A stretch of 64,000 nt of DNA, from positions 434,001-498,000 of the forward strand of contig JAALGY010000030.1 of the NCBI GenBank assembly GCA_032358165.1, read 5' to 3'. The stretch's first letter is position 1. Every line of letters starts with the position of its first letter. The notes beneath the pieces are model-generated. The model was not told the DNA's origin. It saw nothing but the letters and a program-made list of their open reading frames with translations, and did not search any database. This stretch comes from Diplosphaera chodatii (taxonomy: Eukaryota; Chlorophyta; Trebouxiophyceae; Prasiolales; Stichococcaceae). Shown in pieces: positions 12,501 to 22,046 of this stretch. The translations under genes and the position numbers were made by a program.

Positions 12501-14098
12501 CTCGGCTGTGCCAGGTTGCGCACCACCGGCTGGACCCAGGAGCTTGCCAAGTGAATGTCATCCCGCAAGTGCCTGCTTGCATGCGCAACGTGTGATGACA
12601 GGCATAGCGAGCGGCGGCGCCACAAGCAGAGCGACATGACTGTGCAGCAGGGGTGCCAGCACCTGTCGAGCCAGCTGCCCCAGGGCGTCCAGCAGCTGCC
12701 GCTTGTCGTGCAGGCTGCACAGCAGCTTGTGGCACCACATGTTGTGCAGCAGGCTGGCTGCTGCCAGCAGCAGCCAGAGGCGTGTCTCCTGCAGCTCGCA
12801 CACTGTGCTGCGCCGCTGAACATGCTGCTGCGTGCCGGGTGTCAGCTGCTGCTGCTGCTGCTGCTGGATTGCCCGCTCAACTGCTGCTGGCCAGTCTGAC
12901 AGCTTATCCACAGTTGCACGCAGCACCTCGACGCAATCTTCAGCCAACCCCTGTTGACGCACTCATGCATTGACTCAGCGGTGGTCATACTCGATCTGCG
13001 GTACACACTACCTCAATTGATAAGCTTCGCAGTGGCAAGCAGCGGCAGAATGGTACTGAGGGCATGGTCATACAGATCTGCAGAGGGAGGTCAAACAACT
13101 GCTGACCAGCATGGACTGCCACACGAGCGAGCACCCTAAACCAGTAAAGGCAGTCCTGAAGCTCACCTGGCCCATCGAGCTCATCTTGGACGCCAGCATG
13201 GGCTGCAGCCAGGGGTCGCGCCACATCTCGAGCAGGGCGTGCAGCAGCTGGCTGGCGGCGTAGGCGTGCTGCGGGGCGCCGGGCAGGCCCCTGCGCACAT
13301 CCGCGGCCACCGCCCGCAGGTCGTCCGGCGCCAGCACCGCAAAGGCGCACTCCACGCGGTTGCGGGTGTCGCCGGGCAGCCAGCGGCGGCGCACGTCGCT
13401 GGCCGCCTCCACGAGGCCGTCGCGCAGGGCTGCGGCCGCCGCCGGGTCCGCCGCTGCGAGCGCGGCCGCCTTGCCAGCGTTCTCGACTGCTGCGAGTATT
13501 GCATCCGCCCCGCGCGCCAGGCACACCGCCTCGACGTGCGGCAGCGCGCGGGGTTGGCCCCGGCACCCCAGCCGCTCGGCCAGCTGGACCAGGTCCGCCA
13601 CGGCGGTCGCCTCATTGCTGCCGAACGCCTGCCAGTCTGGCTCCAGGCACACCCGCAGGTGGCCAAGGCTCCCTGCGTATGACACACACATCACAAGGCT
13701 GCACTCGATCTGAGCACGTTGCCGAGGAGCTGCATTGCAAGATGTGCAGGTGCATCGTGATGCAGCAGCGTCTAAGTGGTCGTGGTTGGTGGGTGCAGGA
13801 CTGAACGAAACTCACCCTTCAGACTGGCTGCGCAGGCGTTTGCGGCCGCCTCAGATGGGAAGTTTGCTGCGCACCACGCCGCATTGCCCTCCTCCCGCAG
13901 CTGTATGCTGCCTATGCAGCCTGCAGATGCGTGTGGCTCGCCTCACAAACAGAAGGACAGCATGCTGCAATAATGCGGAAAAGGTGCATGTTTGGACCCA
14001 TGCAGATTCTGGCCAGAATCACCATGGTTGATTATGACATCCATCTCTTGGGTCCAATCCTTCACGTCCAGGCCCCAGACGAGCAGTGAACGCGCCAT
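9543..14098 (-). CDS. A3: family-A protein with deleted U-box
   Basis: Starts at the ATG 14096-14098 (MARSLLVWGLDVKDW). Then come EEGNAAWCAANF near 13817-13910 and helical blocks near 13165-13675, 12640-12950 (Gln run), 12355-12480, 11945-12095, 11620-11790, 11150-11290, 10860-11075, 10390-10680, 9910-10190 and 9543-9870, all colinear with A2. Near the end, the block AMQELLV (A2: 4640s; A3: 9700s) runs in A3 directly into DNA matching the last third of the U-box. About 0.6 kb present in A2 (a basic exon, introns and the first two thirds of the U-box) is missing. The open frame crosses this junction out of register with the U-box and stops at 9543-9545. A3 is thus either a U-box-less protein or a gene in decay; the rest of the frame looks intact. 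Borders are approximate. Confidence 0.6.
9546..9667 (-). pseudogene. Out-of-frame U-box remnant inside A3
   Basis: The minus-strand frame here reads NPGVDPLSRQPLPPG then SVLPNHAL, matching the end of the A2 U-box (NPGVHPLIRQPLPEG, SMLPNHAL). It is not in the frame that enters from the upstream A3 exon, and a small insertion shifts it again after LPNHALS relative to A2 (RNLIQQLQ). It marks a deletion junction, not a separate gene. Confidence 0.6.
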
Positions 14099-14572
14099 GT
14101 CGCCTGCCAAGCGTGACTGCTGGCTGGCTACTTCCCGACGACTGTGTCGAGGCAGTGCTTCGTTGATGTTGCGTGGCCGAACCCTGGACTCTGCTCGCTT
14201 GAGGTTCTCTACAGCACAGATGGAACAGCGCTTGCACTGGCAGCACCACAACCCTGACTGCACAATTTCAGGCTCCACGCGCAAAATGGTCCGATTTGAG
14301 TGTCAAGGGGCGATGCAAGAGGAAGATCAACAGCCCGATTCTGTCAAGGAGCATGCGAATGTTGACACTACCTGACATCCTGATGATTGAGACCGCGTGC
14401 TTGACCCGCTGAATTATCCGCCAGCAACAGAAACCACACGCAGAAGCGGCCAGTGTACACTACAAGATGTTGCACATTATTGCATCGAAGCTGATTTGTT
14501 ATACAAGCCGACCGCAGTATAGCAACAGAGCAACAGCACGTAGCAATGTGTCTTCTCGTTATGAGCCTCACG
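14099..14572. other. A4-remnant/A3 spacer with conserved 5' flank
   Basis: A3 upstream region. It carries TGTCGAGGCA at 14145-14154 and GTCAAGGGG ending at 14310, the latter about 203 bases from the A3 ATG against 202 in A2. This is likely the A3 promoter. No gene was seen. Confidence 0.5.
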
Positions 14573-14770
14573 TCATTCTTCAGCCACGCGCTGGCTGAGC
14601 TTCAGCTGTATGATGTTACGCAGGGCATGGTTGGGCAGCACGTCGCTTGTCCCTGGTGGCAGCGGCTGCCGGCTGAACGGGTGGACCCCTGGGTGGGCCG
14701 CCACCCACTCCTCTCGCACCTCCCGCTCAAAGCTGTGGCCCCCGCCGCCATATGGCACCGGGTCCCGCAT
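14573..14770 (-). pseudogene. A4: orphan U-box fragment of a fourth family-A copy
   Basis: A 65-residue open frame beginning MRDPVPYGGGGHSFER, then EEWVAAHPGVHPFSRQPL and LPNHALRNIIQ, with stop at 14573-14575. It aligns with the A2 U-box from MQDPV to the end. The first part of the U-box (CPLSGE) is absent, a TGA lies two codons upstream of the first ATG, and no family-A exon is found to the right, where the phosphatase gene begins on the other strand. It is best read as the 3' stub of a lost fourth tandem copy. A tiny expressed U-box-like peptide cannot be excluded, but half of the fold is missing. Confidence 0.65.
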
Positions 14771-15552
14771 GTGTCAACCTTAACATTGCATGATGCTACG
14801 CCCAACAGGGATCTGAGGGGCAGTAGGCTTCGTTGCTCTCGAGACGCTGCCTTGCGCTGGTTGTATTGGACCTGCCAAGGGACATGTGCCGAGAATGACA
14901 GCAGCTACATGCGCTCGCCAGCCCGCTGCCGCTTCAACTATCTGAGGCAGCGCACACCCAGGCCTTGTCGCAAACCTACCCGACCGTAAACGCTGCGGGT
15001 CTCCTTACAACAAACCTCCAAATGCACACGAGGACGCCAGGGACGGCATCAGACCGTCACAATTGGGGAGAGCGGATTGGGCTGCGTGACTGGGAAGCAC
15101 GAGATGCTGAAGGCTTGATCGGCATCGATAGGGGCGCAGGTGCACGTGCCTGCCATTTACCGAGTTGTAGCTGGCCAAAGTGCCGAACAATCTGCAAATG
15201 CGGAAGTATCGTCTGCGCTGACTATCAAGATGGTTGTGCTGGCCACTGAGAGTGTCTGCACGCGGTGCTGCCACCGCAGGCAACAGCAGCAACAGGTCGC
15301 CACCGGATCGCCATTCTTCAGGCGGAGGCTGCCGAGCCGCAGGCAGCAGGTTTGGGGCCAGAAACAGCTTCTTGAGGGTTTTGTGGACTACCCAGCAGCT
15401 CGCAGGGATCAGGACCGCAAGATACAGGTGCAGGTTGCATGGCCTGACCCTGCGCGCCATTGTCTATGTGCTGGCCGTGATCTATGTCGAATGTGCTGTT
15501 TCACCGCCCACGCGTGCTGTGAAAACGCAATGTATGGCTTGCGCTGCAGTGC
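14771..15552. other. Spacer at the right end of array A
   Basis: About 780 bases between the A4 stub and the phosphatase start. A minus-strand open frame around 15,200-15,460 contains a hydrophobic stretch (LAVLIPASCWVV) followed by KTLKKLFLAPNLLP. It might be an exon of a small membrane protein, but no start, partner exon or homologue was recognised. It also holds the phosphatase promoter. Confidence 0.3.
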
Positions 15553-17066
15553 ATGGCAGCAGCTGGGCGTGACGCACCAGGCGACGACAAGATCCGTGTG
15601 CTGTTCATCTGCTTGGGTGCGATCCTTCTGCAGACGGTGGAAGCGCTCGACCTGCAAATGTGCGAGAACGCAGTGCTGACTGCATGCACACCCGAAACAG
15701 GACCCGCGCCAGGCACAGACATGATCAGCGCATGCTGCGCTCATTCTGCAAGCTCCTGCAGCGGACGGCCTTTGCCAGCACAGGCAACATCTGCCGCTCG
15801 CCGTCGGCGGAGGCGGTGTTCCGGGCGGTGGTGGAGCGGGAGGGTTTATCGGATCGCTTCGAGATCGACTCCTGCGGCACCGGCGGCGGCAACCCGGAGT
15901 GGTACTTCACGGAGGACCCGCGGCGCGGCTGGAGCTATCATGAGGGCGACCAAGCAGGTGCGCCCCTCATGCGGAGCCACCTTGCTAGCTGGAGTGTGGC
16001 TGGCCGGCGGCAGCAGCAGCTGTTGGGAGGCGAGCATCGCGCGGCGCTGCTGCTGGCTGTCGGGTGTGTGAGAGGCTTGCATGCTGACCGTTGGGGGCCA
16101 AGCGCCGGCGGGCTAGTGCACCTTGGGCAGCTCCCATGTGATGTGCCTGATCAGAGCAATATACGTCTTGTCATCAACTTGGACTGTCACCAGGCTCAAT
16201 GCACGCTCTCGGGGGAAGTGCAGTCGCCTGATGTAGGCCCAAGTGCTGTTGCAGACCCGCGCATGCGGCAGGCAGCAGAGAAGCGGCAGGTGTTCCTGAC
16301 GTCCCGGTCGCGGCCGCTGACGCCGCAGGACCTGTCCAGCTTCGACTACCTGATCGGCATGGACGCCAAGAATGTGGCAGACATTCAGGTAGATCCGAAT
16401 CGAAAGTGGTTGGGGCTCAGATCCACTGGATTCAAATCAGTTGCTGGCTGCTGCAAGCCCTGCAGTGTTTGGAGACTGTTGGAGGCAGGTGGCATATGCT
16501 GTCGAGGGCGGATCAGCACTGGTTCGGCGCTTGCTGTGCAGGTGGCAGCTGATCACTGGGCAGCAAAGCACGAGGTGCCAGCCGACTACAGGGACAAGGT
16601 GAGTTTTACTGCAGGGCATAGTGACATGCTGCCGATCCCGCCTTCTTTTTGCCCGTTTACATGGTTGGTTGGGCCGTCGTGCAGCACAAGCTGGACCTGG
16701 GGTCGACGAGATGTGTTGTCACCTGTTTCAGATCAAGAAGATGACCAGCTACCTGCGGGCGGACAAGTACAAGCGGTACGACGAGGTGCCAGACCCATAC
16801 TTTGCTGCGCCCGGCGATCAGAGCGGCTTTGACCTGGTGAGACGCTGCCATGCAAGCGCACTGGCTGCTCTGCGCTTTGTAATCTCTTCCAGCAGGATTA
16901 CCCTTGCATCGAGGCTTGCAAAGGGTTTCCCAGCACAGCTGCTTACATGCTCCAGGGTGGGCATTGGATTTGACCGTTTGTCATCCTGGCGTCGCAGGTG
17001 CTGGACCTGCTGGACGATGCCTGCGAGGGCTTCCTGGAGGCGCTGAACCTGAAGGCGCGGTGTTGA
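15553..17066 (+). CDS. Low-molecular-weight protein tyrosine phosphatase
   Basis: Hydrolyses phosphotyrosine (or other small phosphomonoesters) on proteins, in the cytosol by family norm. Six exons join in frame: 15553-15616, 15784-15957, 16255-16388, 16542-16598, 16732-16836 and 16998-17066 (603 bases, 200 residues). The first junction rebuilds the active-site loop VLFICLGNICRSP, the C-x5-R-S signature, with catalytic Cys20 and Arg26. The general-acid loop EVPDPYF follows later, and the family blocks LTSRSRPL, FDYLIGMD and VLDLLDDACEG are all present. Residues 1-13 form a short extension; a longer N-terminus (plastid signal) from an upstream exon is possible but not seen. The length suits the family with modest extensions. 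The neighbours are unrelated. Confidence 0.92.
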
Positions 17067-17512
17067 CGTCGCACCAGAGGGGCAGGTGTCTCTTGCAATC
17101 CGATATGTCAGACCAGAGATGTGCTGCTTGCTGTCAGTTGGATCTCATACAATGGTTTCTGCCTTGATACGAGCTTTGCAGATGAGTTGTTGCTGTCTGC
17201 TGGGCTCTGACGCTGGGTCATCTGCAAAGTTTGTAGCCTGATATCGGAGGGCCAAATTGATACACAGCTCAAACACATTGACGGCTTGAACCGTCCCACT
17301 GTCTGATATGCAGCATTGCATCAGGATCTGCTGTATGATGTGGAGCTGCGCGCGCCATGAGGCGCTGCACCTGACCACTAGCAATAACATGAGAACACGG
17401 TACATCGGACTTCAAGGTTCCAATAACTTGCTGTGTGTTCAGGTTTTTCAGTGCAGTAGTTCCTTCAGTATTTGACTATCCCTTCAGATATTGACTATCG
17501 CACACTGCGCTG
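17067..17512. other. Convergent 3' spacer
   Basis: About 450 bases between the stops of the phosphatase (+) and the glycosyltransferase-like gene (-). It should hold both 3' UTRs; no gene was seen. Confidence 0.5.
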
Positions 17513-18811
17513 TCAGAGGGTGGTGAACATGGCCACCGCCGCTGCAGCCCGCGCTGTTTGCTGCGCCACTGAGTTGGCGTACTGCCGCGCTGACATGTCG
17601 TCGCTGATGGGCGCCAGCGGCTGCTTCTCGTACTGCGCCCGTCGCTCCGCTGTGGGAACCCGCCCCGGCATCGCCAATAGAGTGTCCCGGAACTGCCACT
17701 TGGAGAACAGCTCTGGTGACTGGCCGCAGTGGATGTGCACCAGCTCGCTGATGGGTGTGTCCAGGAAGCTCCATGTATCGATGCCCGGGCTGACGTGCGA
17801 CTGCTGGATGTCGGGCAGCAGGTGGTTGATGGCCAGCTCTGCTGCGTACATGCTGATCACATGCTTCCACCACTCTGGCCACTTGCCGTCTGCCGACCAG
17901 CCCTCTGTGCCGGCGTGCTCAGCCAGCCCCGGCAGCGTCATGTTCCACTCGTTGTCCCACATCTTCCTGCCCACCTCCAGGCTAAGGCGCGCAAAGTCCA
18001 GCGCCAGCCGCGGCGGCGCGAGCCATGTGGAGCAGATGTTGGTGACGCCTCGGTGCTTGAGGCCGTACTTGGCGGCCACCTGCGGCAGCCGCTGCTGGTT
18101 GAAGGGGTCCCAGTAGCCCGCCTCCCCGAACATGGCGTCGTGCGGCGGTCGCCACGTCAGCAGCTGTGGCGTGAGGAACACGTCCTCGTCTGTGCGCAGG
18201 ATGCTGTCATACCTGGGGGCGATCGCCACCATCTCCCGCTGCAGCAGGAACTGGATGCTGTTCATGTACGGGTAGCCCTGCCACCGCGCGTTGGCGGCCG
18301 CATCTTGCGCCGTGAACCAGCAGTTGGACACCTCGTCATGTGGGAACAGCTGCCCCCCCTCGCCCGGGCCCCGCATGGGGCGGCACTCGGGCGGCAGCTC
18401 CTGGCAGGACGCGCCATCGCAGAACACCAGCAGGTCCAGCACCACGCGCCGCGCCTCGGGCCGCGAGCGCAGCATCTGCCACGACGGCAGCAGCATCGAC
18501 AGCAGCTGCAGCACATGCTCTGGCTTGGCGGACACCGCAACGGCGATGCCTATTTGCTTCAGGCCCGTTTCGTGGCTGAGCTGGAGCCTCCTGCTGTCAG
18601 CGGCTGCCGCATCTGATGCTGTTCCTGGCGCTGTTGTGCCGGCTGCCGCATGACTCCTCGCATCCAGATGCGCCGGCGAACCGCCAGCAGCGGCCGCCTT
18701 GCCAAGCAGATACCCTGCATACAACGTGCAGACAACGGCCGCAATCGATGCCACCCACTGTGACCTGATGTGCTGCGAATGAGCGCGCCGTTTGTCCGAG
18801 AAGTCAGCCAT
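17513..18811 (-). CDS. Type II membrane glycosyltransferase-like protein
   Basis: Uninterrupted 432-codon frame from the ATG at 18809-18811 to the stop at 17513, the only sizeable intron-free gene here. A short basic cytosolic head (MADFSDKRRAHSQ) is followed by one hydrophobic segment (VASIAAVVCTLYAGYLL, about residues 19-35), then an Ala/Ser-rich stem and a luminal domain: a Golgi/ER type II layout. The core has IGIAVAVSAKPEHV, then an acidic patch RTDEDVFLTP in the place where many GT-A enzymes keep their DxD metal site, then W/H-rich blocks (SPGIDTWSFLDTP, VHIHCGQSPELF). This resembles uncharacterised algal/plant DUF-type glycosyltransferase relatives; donor and acceptor sugars cannot be told. 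Lack of introns could mean retroposition or simply a single-exon family. Confidence 0.75.
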   Translation of the reverse strand: MADFSDKRRAHSQHIRSQWVASIAAVVCTLYAGYLLGKAAAAGGSPAHLDARSHAAAGTTAPGTASDAAAADSRRLQLSHETGLKQIGIAVAVSAKPEHVLQLLSMLLPSWQMLRSRPEARRVVLDLLVFCDGASCQELPPECRPMRGPGEGGQLFPHDEVSNCWFTAQDAAANARWQGYPYMNSIQFLLQREMVAIAPRYDSILRTDEDVFLTPQLLTWRPPHDAMFGEAGYWDPFNQQRLPQVAAKYGLKHRGVTNICSTWLAPPRLALDFARLSLEVGRKMWDNEWNMTLPGLAEHAGTEGWSADGKWPEWWKHVISMYAAELAINHLLPDIQQSHVSPGIDTWSFLDTPISELVHIHCGQSPELFSKWQFRDTLLAMPGRVPTAERRAQYEKQPLAPISDDMSARQYANSVAQQTARAAAAVAMFTTL

Positions 18812-19924
18812 CACCCCAGCTGCTCACTTGGCCTCGCATGCTCATCAGCCGTGGCCCTCATTGCACGAGCTGTGCAGCGTTAAACCAGCTGTGATAGGCC
18901 GTCCTGCACCGGCGTGGACGCTCTTTAGCATGTCAGCTGCATAAAAAGTCGGATCCGACAGCGATTCCGCAGGCCCGCAGTACATTGTGGGGCCCTGTAC
19001 TGCCTGGCCTTCTTGCGGGTTGCTTATGTCATCGCGGCCTTGCCGCACAGGGCTGCTGTCGGTGGAAACATCGATGGACATCGACGACTCGACCAGGAGC
19101 TGGCAGCCGGGGGGTTTTTATTGTCCACATGCACGTCAGGATAGCGTCTGCATGTTCAGTAGACATGCATGGCATGACACATTCGTTCGCGGCGCGTCAC
19201 CATCGTGGTCGCTCACAGGATTCTACCTGGTCCCCTCGCTGTGTTGCTCGAGATCATGGGGTTTCAGCCAGCTGCAAACGACATCATCGTGCAGATCAGT
19301 GTTGTGCAACGCCAGCGCCGCCGCCTGATGTGCGGTGGTCGCCTGCCAGCCGTGCTTGCAGACATCAGCACTAATCCAGCTCGACCTAGGACACGGTCAC
19401 AGTTGAAAGTGGTTGTGCTGCTGTACTGTTGATTGCTGGCCGCACTGCTCCTTTGACTGATCCAACAGGTCGATGGTCAACCCCCTTGTGGTACTACCCT
19501 GCGGCTGGTACAAATATGCTGCTGTTGTCCTGCAACGGGTCACTTCCAAATTGCCATGATCGTGAGGTGCAGTGCTGAAAGCTGCCGAAGGTTGTGAAGA
19601 GACATTGACGGCCATTGGCGGCCGCGCGCCAACACCTGAAGTGCGTTACACCGGTGAGACCGTGGCTGACTCTTTGCTTACTTGCTTTGGCCCTAGTGCC
19701 CTCTCTGGGGGTGCAGCGCCTGTTGTGTGGCCGGGCGCGCCCGACAGCACATCCATCATACAGTCATCCCACGGAGCTTGATTGCGGACTGCTGCGTGCG
19801 TCGCGCGCTGGCCACTTCGTGTCGGCTTGACAAAGTTCGCACGCACAGCACAGCCAGCAGTGTTGATCGAGTTCGGGTGGCTGCCGCAGGAGCGGGATCG
19901 ACGTCAGAGACGCGGTCGGACGGT
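18812..19924. other. Divergent promoter region
   Basis: About 1.1 kb between two divergent starts (glycosyltransferase-like on -, wall protein on +). Both promoters should be here. Only short out-of-context open frames were seen. Confidence 0.5.
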
Positions 19925-21470
19925 ATGAAGGCTGTGCTTCTTGTTACGTGGTTGTGCGCGAGCTTGGCGCTGGTTGGCGGCGCGGCGGCCAGCAATGCCT
20001 CTGGTGCGTCGACCGCTGGTGATTTGTCTGTGAGAGCGCAATGGCCTTCGCTTCGTCTTCCCATATCCTCGCAAGACATCTGTATACAGACCGCGACTGT
20101 GTTCAATGATCTTTTTCAAGGGGCCGCGCGGCAATCACGTCGGCTGTTGAGCGCCGATGATGGCGACTACTACTACTGCCCGCCTGGCACGCAACCGGGA
20201 CCCAACGGAAAGCGGGAGCGCTGCCCTCCAGGTGCGTTGCCGCTTTGCACCCCTTCTACATCATTTGAACGTGCGGCCTGCTGCCTGCGACGTCACCCCA
20301 GGGGTGTGTTTTGGCGCACTCATGGAGCATGCCAGCTGGCAGCCTCAAGAACTTTTGGCTTGACATGCGACTGTCTGAAGCAGGTACTGCCAAGGCTTGG
20401 ATCGGAAAGCTCCCCTGTGTTGCTTGCACCGGCGTGACCTACTTCGGCGAGCTGTACTCCAGCCAGCCCGGAGCCATCTTCTGCCGGTACGCGCCGCCGT
20501 GCACTACTTGCGCCTCAGCCCTGCCAAAACTGCTGACTTGTGCAAAATCACGTCAAACCCCGCCCGCATTACTCAGCCTGCGTGGCAAGCCCGTGTGGCT
20601 GATGCAGCAATCCAACCTGTGGCTGCACTGCACGCAGCATCTGCCCGCCCGGCAAGGTCGTCAATGCCGCCAGGACCTCCTGCAGTGCGTTGTGCACTGC
20701 TGTCGAACTGCACATCATGGTCATGCTCAGAGACTTTGGTCATCTGGTCTCTTGCATGCTGCGGGCACGCCGTGGGGCGCAGCACGACATTGTGGATTCT
20801 GGCATTGTCCTAGCACACACGCCATGTCGGTGCGCTGCGCATTGCGTACAAACTCCGTGGTCATCAGTAGTGTTCACAGACAGCCCATCGCCTTTCCAGG
20901 TCCGCCATCCTCGCCGCCGCCGGCTCCCCCGCCGGCACCCCCTCCGGCCCCGCCTCCCAGCCCCCCGCCCATGCCGCCACCCTCACCACCGCCTGCCGGT
21001 GAGCCGTGCCTGCCATCACACCGTCCTGCTGCTGGCCGCTCGCAGCATGTGTGCAGCTGTCAATGAAGGGGCACTTGCTGTAGCGAGCTTGCGCCGGTGT
21101 CATGCATCGTCCACATCTCGCTCATCACGTCTGCATGTATGCATCAAGGTCACCTACAGCATCGTATCAGCTTGCACATGGTGCATGCAGCAACGCCAGC
21201 TCCGGTCTCAACGCCTGTTCCGATACCGACGGGCGTCCCTCAGGGGACAGGCGCCCCCCAGGGGACGCGCGCCCCCCTCGGCACCCAGGGCAGGAAGCGA
21301 CGCGCTCGCCGTGAGTTGCCACCCGCCGTCAGCTGATGATCACTCATCAGACTGCTGGATGCTGTGCGCATCGATGCTCTGATGCAGCTGTGTCGCCTGT
21401 GTGTGTGTTATCCCCCTGGGACTGTGCACCGCAACTGGGACCGCCCCTCACCGCAGGTCATCATCACTGA
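19925..21470 (+). CDS. Secreted Cys-rich / Pro-rich wall protein
   Basis: Probable extracellular-matrix protein. Six exons join in frame: 19925-20231, 20384-20486, 20638-20684, 20900-20998, 21191-21310 and 21457-21470 (690 bases, 229 residues). The N-terminus MKAVLLVTWLCASLALVGGA is a signal peptide. A Cys-bearing module follows (YYYCPPGTQPGPNGKRERC, KLPCVACTGVTYFGELY, GAIFCRICPPGK), with repeated CPPG turns like the GCC2/GCC3 or EGF-like modules common in algal surface proteins. A PPPAPPPAPPP/SPPP tract comes next, the signature of hydroxyproline-rich glycoproteins, then a TPAPVSTPVPIP and GxPQGT-type tail ending in basic residues and RRHHH. Every exon phase matches, which supports the model although the last exon is only 14 bases. 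Prolyl hydroxylation and glycosylation are expected from the family, not seen. Confidence 0.75.
20900..20998 (+). repeat. PPPAPPP/SPPP-coding tract
   Basis: A whole exon made of CCG/CCC/GCN triplets coding alternating PPPA, PPPS and PPPM units. Such SPPP repeats are hydroxyproline-rich glycoprotein spacers that form extended rods. Confidence 0.85.
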
Positions 21471-22046
21471 GAACTACCAAGGTGTCACAGCTTTGCTGTG
21501 GACTGAGGTGGGGCTCAGTGGCCGCTGTCGCCACACAGCACAGCGAGAGCCTCACGGGACTGCATGCAATCAGACTGGCCACGAAGTTCTTGGTCTCATC
21601 CGCGCCAATCAGCTGGCAGCGCTTCTCGGAGTCGTATGCCGCCCCGTCTGGCCACTCTAGCACGTGAAGTGGGGGACATGCACATGTGTCAGCGGGTCAG
21701 CAGCAGTGAGCCCGCTCCACCCAAGTGAAGACCATGGCGCAGTCAGCAGCACATACAGCTGGGGAAGGATGTGTTATTGTTGTGAAGACGCTTGTGTAAC
21801 ATGTTGAAAACACTTGCTGCTAAGTTTTGTGGCATACACCAGGTACAGACTCCAACCCAACGAACACCTAAGCACAGTGTGCAGGGTGTACACCATGCTG
21901 TAAATGGTGCTGCGCCGTGCACTGTACAATTTTGTGCCTCTCTGCCCCTTGGCCAGAACCCTCTGCGCTCATGTCAACATCGCCGCCGCTGCTGCTTTAA
22001 CATCCTGTGCCGCTTTATCATGGACGTTGTCACTGCAGCCCACTGG
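21471..22046. other. Convergent 3' spacer
   Basis: Between the wall protein (+) and B1 (-). A plus-strand frame continues past the proposed wall-protein stop (to about 21,660), so a longer alternative last exon in another frame cannot be excluded. Otherwise nothing was seen. Confidence 0.4.

Noticed and set aside
17729..18616. 295-codon plus-strand frame
   Set aside because: Antisense of the intron-free membrane glycosyltransferase-like gene; His/Arg/Gln-rich composition typical of a shadow frame.
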